38,091 bases of DNA. Origin: Gammaproteobacteria bacterium. GTDB taxonomy: Bacteria > Pseudomonadota > Gammaproteobacteria > Arenicellales > Poriferihabitantaceae. Position 1 is the first letter of the stretch, and every line of letters begins with the position of its first letter. A model generated the notes under the pieces. That model ran no database searches. It saw nothing but the letters and a program-made list of their open reading frames with translations, and was not told the DNA's origin. The position numbers were made by a program, and so were the translations under genes. Positions 24,930-33,164 of this stretch are shown here, one piece after another. Where the stretch lies: assembly GCA_009842505.1 (NCBI GenBank), contig VYFG01000119.1:1-38091 (forward strand). The letters run 5' to 3'.

Positions 24930-25889
24930 ATGCCAAAAAACCGTTATCGTTTCCCCGCTTCGCTGGTGGTCGGCGCCGCCATGCTGGCGGGCAGTTCCGC
25001 CCAGGCGGCGGTCGAATCCACTGATCCCATTATCCTCACCCTGCATAACTGGACCGGGCAGTACATTACCACCACCATCATGGGCAGGGTGCTGCAGGAG
25101 ATGGGCTACAACGTCAAGTACCAGCAGGCCGACTACCTGGCCCAGTTTGCCGGTCTCGAGTCCGGTGATCTGCATGTCGCCATGGAGATGTGGGAAACCA
25201 CGGGCAAGGACGCCATGGAAAAAAGCCTGGCCACCGGCAGCACGGTGGACCTCGGTGAAACCGGGATGCAGGCCATCGAGGAGTGGTGGTATCCCATCTA
25301 CATGAAGGAAAAATGTCCGGGATTGCCGGACTGGACGGCGCTGAACGACTGTGCGGAGGCGTTCTCCACCGCGGAAACGGCACCGAGCGGAAGGTATCTC
25401 GGCGGCCCCGTCACCTGGGGCGGATACGATGACGAACGTGTCGAGGCCCTGGAACTGGACTATGAGGTGGTGCACGCAGGCACCGATGCGGCATTGTTCG
25501 CGGAACTGGAGTCGGCCTACCAGCGCAAGGCCCCCTGGCTCGGCTGGGTCTACACGCCGCACTGGGCACCGATCAAGTTCCAGGGGGAGTTCGTGGAATT
25601 TCCCGCGTACAGCGACGAATGCTACAGCGACAAGTCCGTGGGCGTGAACCCGAACATGGCCTATGACTGCGGCAAGCCCCGCGGCTGGATCAAGAAGGTG
25701 GGCTGGAAAGGCGGTGAAGACAAATGGCCCTGCGCCTACAGTGCCATACGCGCGTTCACCATCGACAACCAGGCCATGGGAACCATGGTGGGCGAGGTGG
25801 ACCTCGAAGGCAAATCCGTGGAGGAGGTGGTCGAGGCATGGCTGGATGCCAACAAGGATACCTGGACCGCATGGACCCAGTGCAACTGA
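24930..25889 (+). CDS. Glycine betaine/choline-type ABC substrate-binding protein (ProX/OpuAC fold)
   Basis: A 319-residue periplasmic protein. It has a signal peptide (about residues 1-26, ending SSAQA) with no lipobox cysteine. The body is of OpuAC type: LHNWTGQYITTTIMGRVLQEMGYNVKY at about 37-63 is the family's opening, followed by the tryptophan-rich region (EEWWYPIYM, APWLGWVYTPHW). Tryptophans like these form the aromatic cage for quaternary amines in ProX and ChoX. The ATG at 24930 has a strong GGAGG site, favouring it over upstream starts. A terminator follows the gene, so it may be made in excess over the permease. Confidence 0.88.
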   Translation: MPKNRYRFPASLVVGAAMLAGSSAQAAVESTDPIILTLHNWTGQYITTTIMGRVLQEMGYNVKYQQADYLAQFAGLESGDLHVAMEMWETTGKDAMEKSLATGSTVDLGETGMQAIEEWWYPIYMKEKCPGLPDWTALNDCAEAFSTAETAPSGRYLGGPVTWGGYDDERVEALELDYEVVHAGTDAALFAELESAYQRKAPWLGWVYTPHWAPIKFQGEFVEFPAYSDECYSDKSVGVNPNMAYDCGKPRGWIKKVGWKGGEDKWPCAYSAIRAFTIDNQAMGTMVGEVDLEGKSVEEVVEAWLDANKDTWTAWTQCN

Positions 25890-25932
25890 TACCGCGCGGC
25901 ACCGGCTGATTCGTCCGGTGCCGCCGGAAGTA

Positions 25933-25975
25933 CCCCCGGGATCGGTGCAGGCCTGAAGCGATCCCGGGGTTTCTT
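25933..25975 (+). terminator. Intrinsic terminator/attenuator between binding protein and permease
   Basis: CCCCGGGATCG (25934-25944) and CGATCCCGGGG (25959-25969) form a perfect 11-bp stem around a 14-nt loop, followed by TTTCTT. It should end most transcripts after the binding-protein gene and so set the ratio of binding protein to permease. Confidence 0.75.
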
Positions 25976-26024
25976 GCCCGCCGGTCATGTCCGGGGCGTG
26001 CAGGGCCCTGCCGGGAGTGCCCGT

Positions 26025-26054
26025 TTGCCACGGGTCCCGGGCACCATATACACT
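26025..26054 (+). promoter_or_regulatory. Internal promoter ahead of the permease gene
   Basis: TTGCCA (26025-26030; 5 of 6) is followed 16 nt later by TATACA (26047) or 18 nt later by TACACT (26049-26054). The predicted start near 26060 is 44 nt before the ATG at 26104. It would let the permease, kinase and dehydrogenase genes be transcribed despite the terminator just upstream. Confidence 0.45.
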
Positions 26055-26103
26055 GCCCCTGTTTCCGGAAAGCCCGCAAGAGATTCCATCGCACAGCCAT
26101 GCC

Positions 26104-28119
26104 ATGACCGGAACCGCGACCATGGGGGTGTCTGCGTTCCCGACACCGGGCGGTTATCGAGTAGCCTGGATCTGGGCGGGTTTCCTGGCGGGATCGCTGG
26201 TGGTGACCTGGTTCGGCGAGTACTGGTCCTGGGCGGTGACTTTCCCCCGGGACTGGAATGTCCCGCTGCGCTACTGGATCAGCGACTTCATGGAATGGCT
26301 GATCAAGGACCTGGACTTCGGCCTGTTCACGTTCAAGGAGATGACGCGGTCGTTCGCATGGCTGCTGGAATGGCCGCTGGCGTTCGCCAGCCGTCTCCTG
26401 GTCACGGGATTTTCCTTTTCCAGTGATCCCACCGCCGAGGCGGTGCTGCAGCCCCTTCCCTGGATCGCGGTGATCGCCGTGTTCACCATTTTTGGCCACT
26501 GGATCAGGGACTGGAAACTGGCGCTGCTGGCCGGCACCTGCCTGATCTACCTGGCGGTCTTCGGCCGCTGGGAGAGCGCCATGGTGACCCTGAGCGCCAT
26601 TCTGATCGCCGTGCCGCTCGGCATCATCAGCGGATTGCTGATCGGTATCCTGGCCCACCGTTCCGTCTGGTTCGGCCGGGTCATCGAACCGGTGCTCGAC
26701 CTGATGCAGACGACGCCGGTCTTCGCCTATCTCGTTCCGGTCCTCTTCCTGTTCGGGTTCGGCCCGGTAGCCGCCATGATCGCCACCATGATCTACGCCA
26801 CGCCCCCCATGATCCGGATCACTATGCTGGCGCTGTCCCAGGTGCCCACCGAATCCATCGAATCCGGCCTCATGTCGGGCTGCACCCCCCGCCAGCTTCT
26901 GTGGAAGGTGATGATCCCTTCGGCTTCACCGGGCCTGATGGTGGGCGTGAACCAGGTCATCATGCTGTCGCTCAACATGGTGATCATCGCCTCCATGATC
27001 GGTGCGGGAGGTCTCGGCTTCGACGTGCTGTCGTCCCTGAATCGCCTGGCTATCGGTTCCGGGCTGGAGGCGGGCGTTGCCATCACCCTGCTGGCCATTG
27101 CCCTGGACCGTCTCAGCCAGGCTTTTGCCCGCAGGGGGCTGGAAATCCACAGGGGGAAGGAGAACAGTTGGGTACGGCGCCATCCCCACCTCACCGCGGC
27201 GGCCGCTGTCGTGGTGTTTGCATGGATCATCTCGACATTCCTGCCGTTTGTCAGGAGCTATCCCGAAGGCTGGACCATTACCACCAGCGGCTTTTGGGAG
27301 GAACTGGTGAAATGGATCAACGTCAACTATTTTGATCAGCTCGAGGCGTTCAAAACCTTTTTGCTGCTCAACATCCTGATCCCCGTGAAGCGTTTCATGC
27401 TGGCCACCCCGTGGGTGGTGGTGGTGGCCTTCGTGGTGCTGCTGGGCTATCGTCTGGGTGGTTGGAGGCTGGCGTTACTGACAGGCTCACTTGCCCTGTT
27501 CATCGCATTCACCGGAGGCTGGAAGAAGGGCATGGTGACGGTCTATCTCTGTGGCCTGTCGGTCGTGTTTGCAGCCATGATTGGCATACCCATCGGCATC
27601 TGGTCGGCGCGCAACGAGCGGGTTCACCGTGTGGTTCAGGTGTGCATCGATACCCTGCAGACACTGCCGTCCTTCGTCTACCTCATACCCGTGGTCATGC
27701 TGTTCCGGGTCGGCGATTTCGCCGCCATGCTGGCCATCGTGGCCTATGCCGTGGCGCCGGCCATTCGCTACACGGACCACGGCATCCGCCAGGTTCCTGC
27801 CCAGCTGGTGGAAGTCGCGAAATCTGTCGGGTGCACCCGCGGGCAAATCCTGCGCAAGGTGCAGTTGCCGGTGGCGTTGCCGGAGATCATGCTGGGCATC
27901 AACCAGACCATCATGATGGCCTTGTCCATGCTCGTGATTACCGCCCTGGTGGGCACCCGGGAACTCGGTCAGGAGGTCTACATCGCGCTGACCAAGGCGG
28001 ATACGGGACGGGGCCTGGTGGCCGGCGTGTCCGTGGCCGCCATCGCCATCATCTCCGACCGTCTCATCAAGGCCTGGGTTGCCAGGCGGCGTGCCGCCCT
28101 GGGCCTTTCGGGCACCTGA
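26104..28119 (+). CDS. Tandem-fused ProW-type ABC permease
   Basis: A 671-residue membrane protein with two successive binding-protein-dependent permease domains, each about the size of one ProW/OpuAB subunit. Each has a coupling (EAA-like) loop: SGLMSGCTPRQLLWKVMIP near residue 255 and AKSVGCTRGQILRKVQLP near residue 574. So one polypeptide could supply both transmembrane halves. The ATG at 26104 is favoured over a longer frame that overlaps the promoter; ATG 26122 is an alternative. No ATP-binding ProV/OpuAA gene follows, which is odd for this family. Substrate is presumably choline or a betaine, from the adjacent binding protein. Confidence 0.85.
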   Translation: MTGTATMGVSAFPTPGGYRVAWIWAGFLAGSLVVTWFGEYWSWAVTFPRDWNVPLRYWISDFMEWLIKDLDFGLFTFKEMTRSFAWLLEWPLAFASRLLVTGFSFSSDPTAEAVLQPLPWIAVIAVFTIFGHWIRDWKLALLAGTCLIYLAVFGRWESAMVTLSAILIAVPLGIISGLLIGILAHRSVWFGRVIEPVLDLMQTTPVFAYLVPVLFLFGFGPVAAMIATMIYATPPMIRITMLALSQVPTESIESGLMSGCTPRQLLWKVMIPSASPGLMVGVNQVIMLSLNMVIIASMIGAGGLGFDVLSSLNRLAIGSGLEAGVAITLLAIALDRLSQAFARRGLEIHRGKENSWVRRHPHLTAAAAVVVFAWIISTFLPFVRSYPEGWTITTSGFWEELVKWINVNYFDQLEAFKTFLLLNILIPVKRFMLATPWVVVVAFVVLLGYRLGGWRLALLTGSLALFIAFTGGWKKGMVTVYLCGLSVVFAAMIGIPIGIWSARNERVHRVVQVCIDTLQTLPSFVYLIPVVMLFRVGDFAAMLAIVAYAVAPAIRYTDHGIRQVPAQLVEVAKSVGCTRGQILRKVQLPVALPEIMLGINQTIMMALSMLVITALVGTRELGQEVYIALTKADTGRGLVAGVSVAAIAIISDRLIKAWVARRRAALGLSGT

Positions 28120-28147
28120 AACCAACCTCACCCATATCCATCCGCAC

Positions 28148-29029
28148 ATGACAACCACTATCGATCTAGTCAGGCAGCTCCCACTCTGGGACGGGCCGGT
28201 GGAGCCACAGCCCGTCTCCGGTGGCATCACCAATGCAAACTTCGTCGTCCGGTCCGGTGACCGCAGTTACTTCGTGCGCGCCGGGGACGATATTCCGGTA
28301 CACGGAATTCTGCGCTTCAACGAACTCGCTGCAAGCCGTGCCGCCCATGCGTCCGGACTGTCCCCGGCGGTGATCCATCACGAACCCGGTATGCTGGTGC
28401 TGGATTTTGTCGAGGGCAGGACGTTCACGGAAGAGGATGTCCGCGAGACGGGCAACCTGGAGCGCATCCTGCCGTTGGTCCGGGCCTGTCACCGGGAGGT
28501 GCCGAAGCATCTTCGCGGGCCCGCGCTGATCTTCTGGGTTTTCCATGTGGTGCGGGACTACGCGGCGACCCTGGAAGCCGGGGGAAGCCGGATGAAGGGT
28601 CAGCTCCCCGGGCTGCTTGAGGTTGCGGACAGGCTGGAAGAGGCGGTGGGCCCGGTGGATATCGTGTTCGGGCACAATGACCTGCTTGCCGCGAATTTCA
28701 TCGATGACGGGGAACGCCTGTGGCTGATTGATTTCGACTACGCGGGCTTTAACAGCCCGCTGTTTGATCTCGGGGGCCTTGCCTCCAATAACGGCCTGGA
28801 CGAGGTGCAGGAACGCTGGCTGCTCGAATCGTATTTCGAGAAGAAACTGGATGAGCGTTTGTGGGTCGCCTACCGTGCCATGAAATGCGCCTCCCTGCTG
28901 CGGGAAAGCATGTGGAGCATGGTGTCGGAGATCCATTCCACCCTGGAATTCGATTACCGGGCCTATACCGAGGAAAATCTCGCCCGGTTTGACAGCGCCG
29001 TGCGGGAATTCGAGGCTCTGCGCGCGTGA
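28148..29029 (+). CDS. Choline/ethanolamine kinase-like phosphotransferase
   Basis: A 293-residue protein of the APH/choline kinase fold. Residues 24-45 form a nucleotide-binding region (SGGITNANFVV). The catalytic Brenner-type motif is GHNDLLAANF (about H176, D178, N183). The metal-binding aspartate is in LIDFDYAG (about D195). HNDLL with IDFDYAG is closer to LicA/choline kinase than to antibiotic kinases. It probably phosphorylates choline or a similar amino alcohol with ATP in the cytoplasm. It sits between the permease and the dehydrogenase gene, and its TGA overlaps the next GTG (GTGA). An antibiotic-resistance role is unlikely in this context. Confidence 0.83.
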   Translation: MTTTIDLVRQLPLWDGPVEPQPVSGGITNANFVVRSGDRSYFVRAGDDIPVHGILRFNELAASRAAHASGLSPAVIHHEPGMLVLDFVEGRTFTEEDVRETGNLERILPLVRACHREVPKHLRGPALIFWVFHVVRDYAATLEAGGSRMKGQLPGLLEVADRLEEAVGPVDIVFGHNDLLAANFIDDGERLWLIDFDYAGFNSPLFDLGGLASNNGLDEVQERWLLESYFEKKLDERLWVAYRAMKCASLLRESMWSMVSEIHSTLEFDYRAYTEENLARFDSAVREFEALRA

Positions 29030-31470
29030 GCACATTGCCGGACAGGGCCCACGTGGTGGTTGTGGGCGGAGGCATCATGGGCTGTTCCACCGCCTATCAC
29101 CTGGCCGGGTTGGGAATCGGCGACGTGGTCCTGCTGGAGCGTCACCAGATTTCCAGTGGCAGTACCTGGCACGCCGCGGGCCTGGTGGGCCAGCTGCGCA
29201 ACCAGGCCGGCATTACCCAACTTCTCGGGCATTCCGTGGAGCTGTACGAAAGGCTGGAACGGGAAACCGGCCAGGCAACCGGGTGGAAAATGAACGGAGG
29301 ATTGCGGCTGGCGTGCAACCCCGAAAGGATGACGGAAATCAAGCGCCAGGCCACGACCGCCAAAAGCTTCGGTCTGGATATGCGGATCCTGACGCCCGGA
29401 GAGGCGCAGGCGTTGTGGCCGGTGATGGACATCGGCGATGTGGTGGGGGCGGCTTACCTGCCCACCGACGGCCAGGCGAATCCCGGTGACATCAACCGGG
29501 CACTGGCCCGGGGGGCAGGGCAACGGGGCGTCCGGATCATCGAGAACTGCGACGTCACCGGAGTGCGGGTGGAGGATGGCAGGGTGACTGGGCTGGATAC
29601 CGTGCTGGGCGGAATCGGGACCGGTGTCGTGGTCAACTGCTGCGGCCAGTGGGCCAGGGAATTCGGCGCCCTGGCCGGTGTCAGCGTGCCGCTGGTCTCG
29701 GTGCAGCACCAGTACCTGTTGACCGAGCCCGTTGCCGGTATCACGCCGGACCTCCCGACCCTCAGGGACCCGGACCGGCTGACCTACTACAAGGAGGAGG
29801 TGGGGGGGCTCGTGATGGGTGGATACGAGCCCAACCCCATGGCCTGGGCGGAAAACGGCCTGCCGGCGGACTTCAGTTTCACCCTGCTGGATCCCGACTG
29901 GGACCATTTTGAGCCGATGATGACCCTGGCCCTGCCCAGGCTGCCGGCCCTGCGGAATGTCGGCGTCAAGCAACTGGTCAACGGTCCCGAGAGCTTTACG
30001 CCGGACGGGAATTTCATTCTCGGCGAGGCACCGGAACTGCGGGGCTTTTTTGTCGGGGCCGGCTTCAACGCCTTCGGCATCGCCTCCGGCGGCGGTGCCG
30101 GCAAGGCGCTGGCGGAATGGATCGTCGCCGACGAGCCGCCCTATGACTTGTGGGCAGTGGACATCCGCCGTTTCGGCGCTGTTCATCGCGACCGCAAGTG
30201 GGTGCAGGCAAGAACGCTGGAACTCTACGGTAAGCATTACACCATCGCCTGGCCGTCCGAGGAGCACAGCAGTGCCCGGGGCGCCAGGCTCTCGCCGCTG
30301 TACGCCACCCTGAACCGGAAGGGGGCCTGTTTCGGAGAGAAGATGGGCTGGGAGAGGCCCAACTGGTTTGCCCCTCCGGGGGTGAAACCGGAGGATCGCT
30401 ATTCCTTTGAACGGCCCAACTGGTTCGATCACGTGGGCGCGGAACACCGCGCCGTGCGCGAACGCGTGGCGGTCATGGACCAGACGTCATTCGCAAAGTT
30501 CGAGGTCCACGGGCCGGACGCCGCCAGGGCGCTCAATCGCATCTGCGCTGCGGACGTTGATTGTCGGCCCATGCAGCTGCGTTACACACAGATGCTGAAC
30601 AGCCGCGGCGGAATTGAATGTGATCTGACCGTGACCCGTCTTGCGCCGGACCGTTACTACATCGTGACGGGGACCGGGTTCATCACCCATGACCGGCACT
30701 GGATCGAAAGTCACTTCCTTTCCGGTGAGTCGGTCCGGCTCGAGGATGTCAGCGACCGGTACGCCGTCCTGTCCCTCATGGGCCCCCGGTCCCGGGCGGT
30801 GCTCGATGCCGTTGCGGAGGGGGCATTCGGCAACACGGAATTTCCGTTTGCCAGCGCGCGTCACACCAGGATACAGGGAATGGAGCTGTTGGCGATCAGG
30901 ATTACCTACGTGGGTGAACTCGGCTGGGAATTGCATTGCCGGAGTGAGGATGCGCCCGCTGTCTACCGGGCATTGGTCGGGGCCGGCACGGCGCACGGGA
31001 TCACCGATGCGGGCTACCGTGCCATTGAAACGCTGCGCCTGGAGAAGGCCTACCGGGCATGGGGAACCGACCTGACTCCGGATCACACGCCCCTTGAGGC
31101 GGGTCTCGGGTTTGCCGTGAAACTTCGGTCCCCGGTGGATTTCGTGGGACGCAAGGCACTTGAGGAGCGCCTGTCGGGACCGCTTGCCAAGCGGTTGATG
31201 GGATTTTCCGTGGACGTCCCGGACATCGTCCTGATCGGCCGGGAGACCATCTACCGGGACGGGGAACGGGTGGGATGGTTGACCAGCGGAGGATACGGAT
31301 ACACCGTGGGCCGCGCCATCGGTCTCGGCTACATCCGCAACCCGGACGGGGTGGAAGACGACTGGCTCTCCCGCGGCAGCTATGAGCTCGAGGTCGCCGC
31401 CCGGCGGGTTCCGGCCAAACTGCATCGCCGGGCACTCCATGACCCGGGGATGACGCGGGTCAGGGCTTGA
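29026..31470 (+). CDS. Second DMGDH/SARDH-like FAD demethylase with GcvT domain
   Basis: An 814-residue flavoprotein with the same domain order as the protein at 6989-9400. An FAD oxidase domain has VVGGGIMGCS and STWHAAGL (H49 at the covalent-FAD position). An FAO_M linker follows, then from about residue 440 a GcvT-like folate-binding domain (FEVHGPDAARAL, GELGWELHC, RLEKAYRAWG). The start is GTG at 29026, overlapping the kinase stop, which indicates translational coupling. The substrate is probably dimethylglycine, sarcosine or another N-methyl amino acid. The two copies are clearly divergent paralogues rather than a recent duplication, so their substrates may differ. Confidence 0.87.
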   Translation: MSTLPDRAHVVVVGGGIMGCSTAYHLAGLGIGDVVLLERHQISSGSTWHAAGLVGQLRNQAGITQLLGHSVELYERLERETGQATGWKMNGGLRLACNPERMTEIKRQATTAKSFGLDMRILTPGEAQALWPVMDIGDVVGAAYLPTDGQANPGDINRALARGAGQRGVRIIENCDVTGVRVEDGRVTGLDTVLGGIGTGVVVNCCGQWAREFGALAGVSVPLVSVQHQYLLTEPVAGITPDLPTLRDPDRLTYYKEEVGGLVMGGYEPNPMAWAENGLPADFSFTLLDPDWDHFEPMMTLALPRLPALRNVGVKQLVNGPESFTPDGNFILGEAPELRGFFVGAGFNAFGIASGGGAGKALAEWIVADEPPYDLWAVDIRRFGAVHRDRKWVQARTLELYGKHYTIAWPSEEHSSARGARLSPLYATLNRKGACFGEKMGWERPNWFAPPGVKPEDRYSFERPNWFDHVGAEHRAVRERVAVMDQTSFAKFEVHGPDAARALNRICAADVDCRPMQLRYTQMLNSRGGIECDLTVTRLAPDRYYIVTGTGFITHDRHWIESHFLSGESVRLEDVSDRYAVLSLMGPRSRAVLDAVAEGAFGNTEFPFASARHTRIQGMELLAIRITYVGELGWELHCRSEDAPAVYRALVGAGTAHGITDAGYRAIETLRLEKAYRAWGTDLTPDHTPLEAGLGFAVKLRSPVDFVGRKALEERLSGPLAKRLMGFSVDVPDIVLIGRETIYRDGERVGWLTSGGYGYTVGRAIGLGYIRNPDGVEDDWLSRGSYELEVAARRVPAKLHRRALHDPGMTRVRA

Positions 31471-31732
31471 GCCGGCTTCATCCCGGAGCCCTGCATGTTC
31501 GACCGAAGGTGTTGTTGAAGTAGACGCCCGGCGGGTGCTTCCGGGTCAGTACCGCAAGCCGGCCCAGTGACCTGTACGTTGGTTCCGGCGGGTTCCTGTC
31601 GGAGGATCGGCTGCCCGGATCATTCCTGATTCAATTTTCGGTGAACAGTGCCCACGGGAGGGTTCGATGGGCCGAGGTGCGCATGCCGGGAAAGTTCGTC
31701 CGTCCCCACGGGTGCGGTTCGCAGGCGGGCGG

Positions 31733-32107
31733 TCATGAATCCGCTGCGGCAAACCCGGAGCCGGCCTTTTCGTATTCCCTGCGCGGCGGTGCGAATACAT
31801 CCAACACCACCAGTCCATCGGGTCCGGACTCTATGGTATGGGGGACGCCGCCCGGGGTGCGCCAGAAATCTCCCCGGCCCACCTCCACCGCTTCCTCCCC
31901 CTGGTAACGGGTGCCGGATCCGCCCAGGCAGATACCCCACTGCTCCTGTGGATGATGGTGCATCCTGCCCTTGCAATGGGGCTCGAACCGGACCACCGAC
32001 AGCATGGCATGCTCACCCGGGAACACGGTGGTGGTGATCCCCGGGGCCAGCTCGCGCTGAATGCCGCCGTCGGGGCTGTCGAGTTTGAAAAAGAGTTCCG
32101 GGTGCAT
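31733..32107 (-). CDS. Small cupin-domain protein
   Basis: A 124-residue single-domain cupin. Motif 1 contains GRMHHHPQEQWGICLGG, giving the His-x-His and Glu metal ligands. Motif 2 contains WRTPGGVPHTI with the last histidine. Such proteins bind a metal and can be enzymes, isomerases or ligand sensors; no specific function is evident. It lies 106 nt downstream of the metallo-hydrolase gene on the same strand and may be the last gene of that cluster. Confidence 0.8.
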   Translation of the reverse strand: MHPELFFKLDSPDGGIQRELAPGITTTVFPGEHAMLSVVRFEPHCKGRMHHHPQEQWGICLGGSGTRYQGEEAVEVGRGDFWRTPGGVPHTIESGPDGLVVLDVFAPPRREYEKAGSGFAAADS

Positions 32108-32213
32108 GATCGGGATGGGCGGATTGGACAGTTCGTCTGTATAACATACCGGGGAAGGGCGGACATCCCGGAATGTCTCCCTGCCGGACGATCCGCGGGG
32201 GACGGGCGCCGTA

Positions 32214-33164
32214 CTACTTCAGCGACTCCTGCTCCAGGGAAAGGTAGACGCTGTAGGCATTGCGCCGGTTGGCTTCAAGAAAGGCCGGGTATTCGTAGTA
32301 GTCGCTCCAGTCCACGGCCTCGTAGGCTTCGTCGAACGGTATCCAGTTCTCCACCGCATCACGCATGGCGTCCCGGACGAAGATGAGGTACTCCCGGGTA
32401 AATTCGATGGTCTCCTCGGGATTCTCCCCGGGGCTGCCGTGCCCCGGGACAATGGCCGTGACCCCGGACCGGGACAGGTCGTCCAGGATGTCGAGCCAGG
32501 CCCCGGAATTGGCGGAACCGAGCAGGGGAATGCGGCCACGGAAGATGACGTCGCCGGATAGCAGCACGCGGTCGGTTTCGACGAACAGAGCAAGGTCGCC
32601 TTCCGAATGGGCACTGCCCAGGTTCACCGCCCGAAAATCCACGTCCCCCATGTTGAAGGTCTCAACTTCCTCAAGGTAGCGGTCGGGCAGCGCCAGCCGG
32701 GTGTCCTCGCCGATCCATGGACTCAGACTGGTCCGGCGCTCCACCAGCCGGGTCCACCAGGTTTCCCCGGAGAGATAGAGTACCGCGCCATCCGGCGCGA
32801 TGATCTCGACGTCCATCTCGTCAAACACCTGGGCGCCGTACATGTGATCGGCGTGGTAATGGCTGATGTAGAGCAGCCTGACCGGCTCATCGGTGACAGA
32901 GCGGATGGTATCCAGCAGCTTCGCGCCCAGGGCCGGCGTTCCCAGCGCATCGAAGACCACCACGCCGTTGCCGGTGACCACGAATGCGGCATTCGATGTG
33001 AAGCCGGCGTTGAACGTTGCGATGCCGGCGGCTCCTTCGACAAAGTAGACATGTTCCGAGATCCGGGTAGGCTCCATGGAGACCGGAACGGCAGGGTATT
33101 CCGTGGCGTGGGCCTGCAGGACGAGCAGACCGAAGAGCAGGGCTGTGGAGTGAAGCCGTTTCAG
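32214..33164 (-). CDS. Secreted metallo-beta-lactamase-fold hydrolase, apparent CTG start
   Basis: A 316-residue protein of the metallo-beta-lactamase fold. The zinc motif SHYHADHMYG (H102, H104, D106, H107) is present, followed by GSAHSEGD, the GDVIF aspartate and PGHG. An N-terminal signal peptide (KRLHSTALLFGLLVLQAHA) begins right after a CTG codon at 33164. That CTG overlaps the upstream TGA as CTGA and has AGGAAGG a few bases before it. There is no nearby in-frame ATG, GTG or TTG upstream, and the next ATG (M30) would delete the signal. Relatives occur beside periplasmic sulfur-oxidation and quinoprotein genes (SoxH-like). The substrate is unknown. Confidence 0.8.
   Translation of the reverse strand: MKRLHSTALLFGLLVLQAHATEYPAVPVSMEPTRISEHVYFVEGAAGIATFNAGFTSNAAFVVTGNGVVVFDALGTPALGAKLLDTIRSVTDEPVRLLYISHYHADHMYGAQVFDEMDVEIIAPDGAVLYLSGETWWTRLVERRTSLSPWIGEDTRLALPDRYLEEVETFNMGDVDFRAVNLGSAHSEGDLALFVETDRVLLSGDVIFRGRIPLLGSANSGAWLDILDDLSRSGVTAIVPGHGSPGENPEETIEFTREYLIFVRDAMRDAVENWIPFDEAYEAVDWSDYYEYPAFLEANRRNAYSVYLSLEQESLK

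Noticed and set aside
28148..29029. Aminoglycoside phosphotransferase (resistance gene)
   Set aside because: The fold is shared, but GHNDLL with IDFDYAG and the betaine-uptake context favour the choline kinase group.
28963..30447. A 494-residue minus-strand open frame
   Set aside because: It lies wholly against the second DMGDH-like gene and its product is histidine-, proline- and glutamine-rich without domain signatures; it is an antisense shadow.
31461..31493. Possible terminator after the second DMGDH-like gene
   Set aside because: CAGGGCT and AGCCCTG can pair, but the loop is long and no T tract follows.
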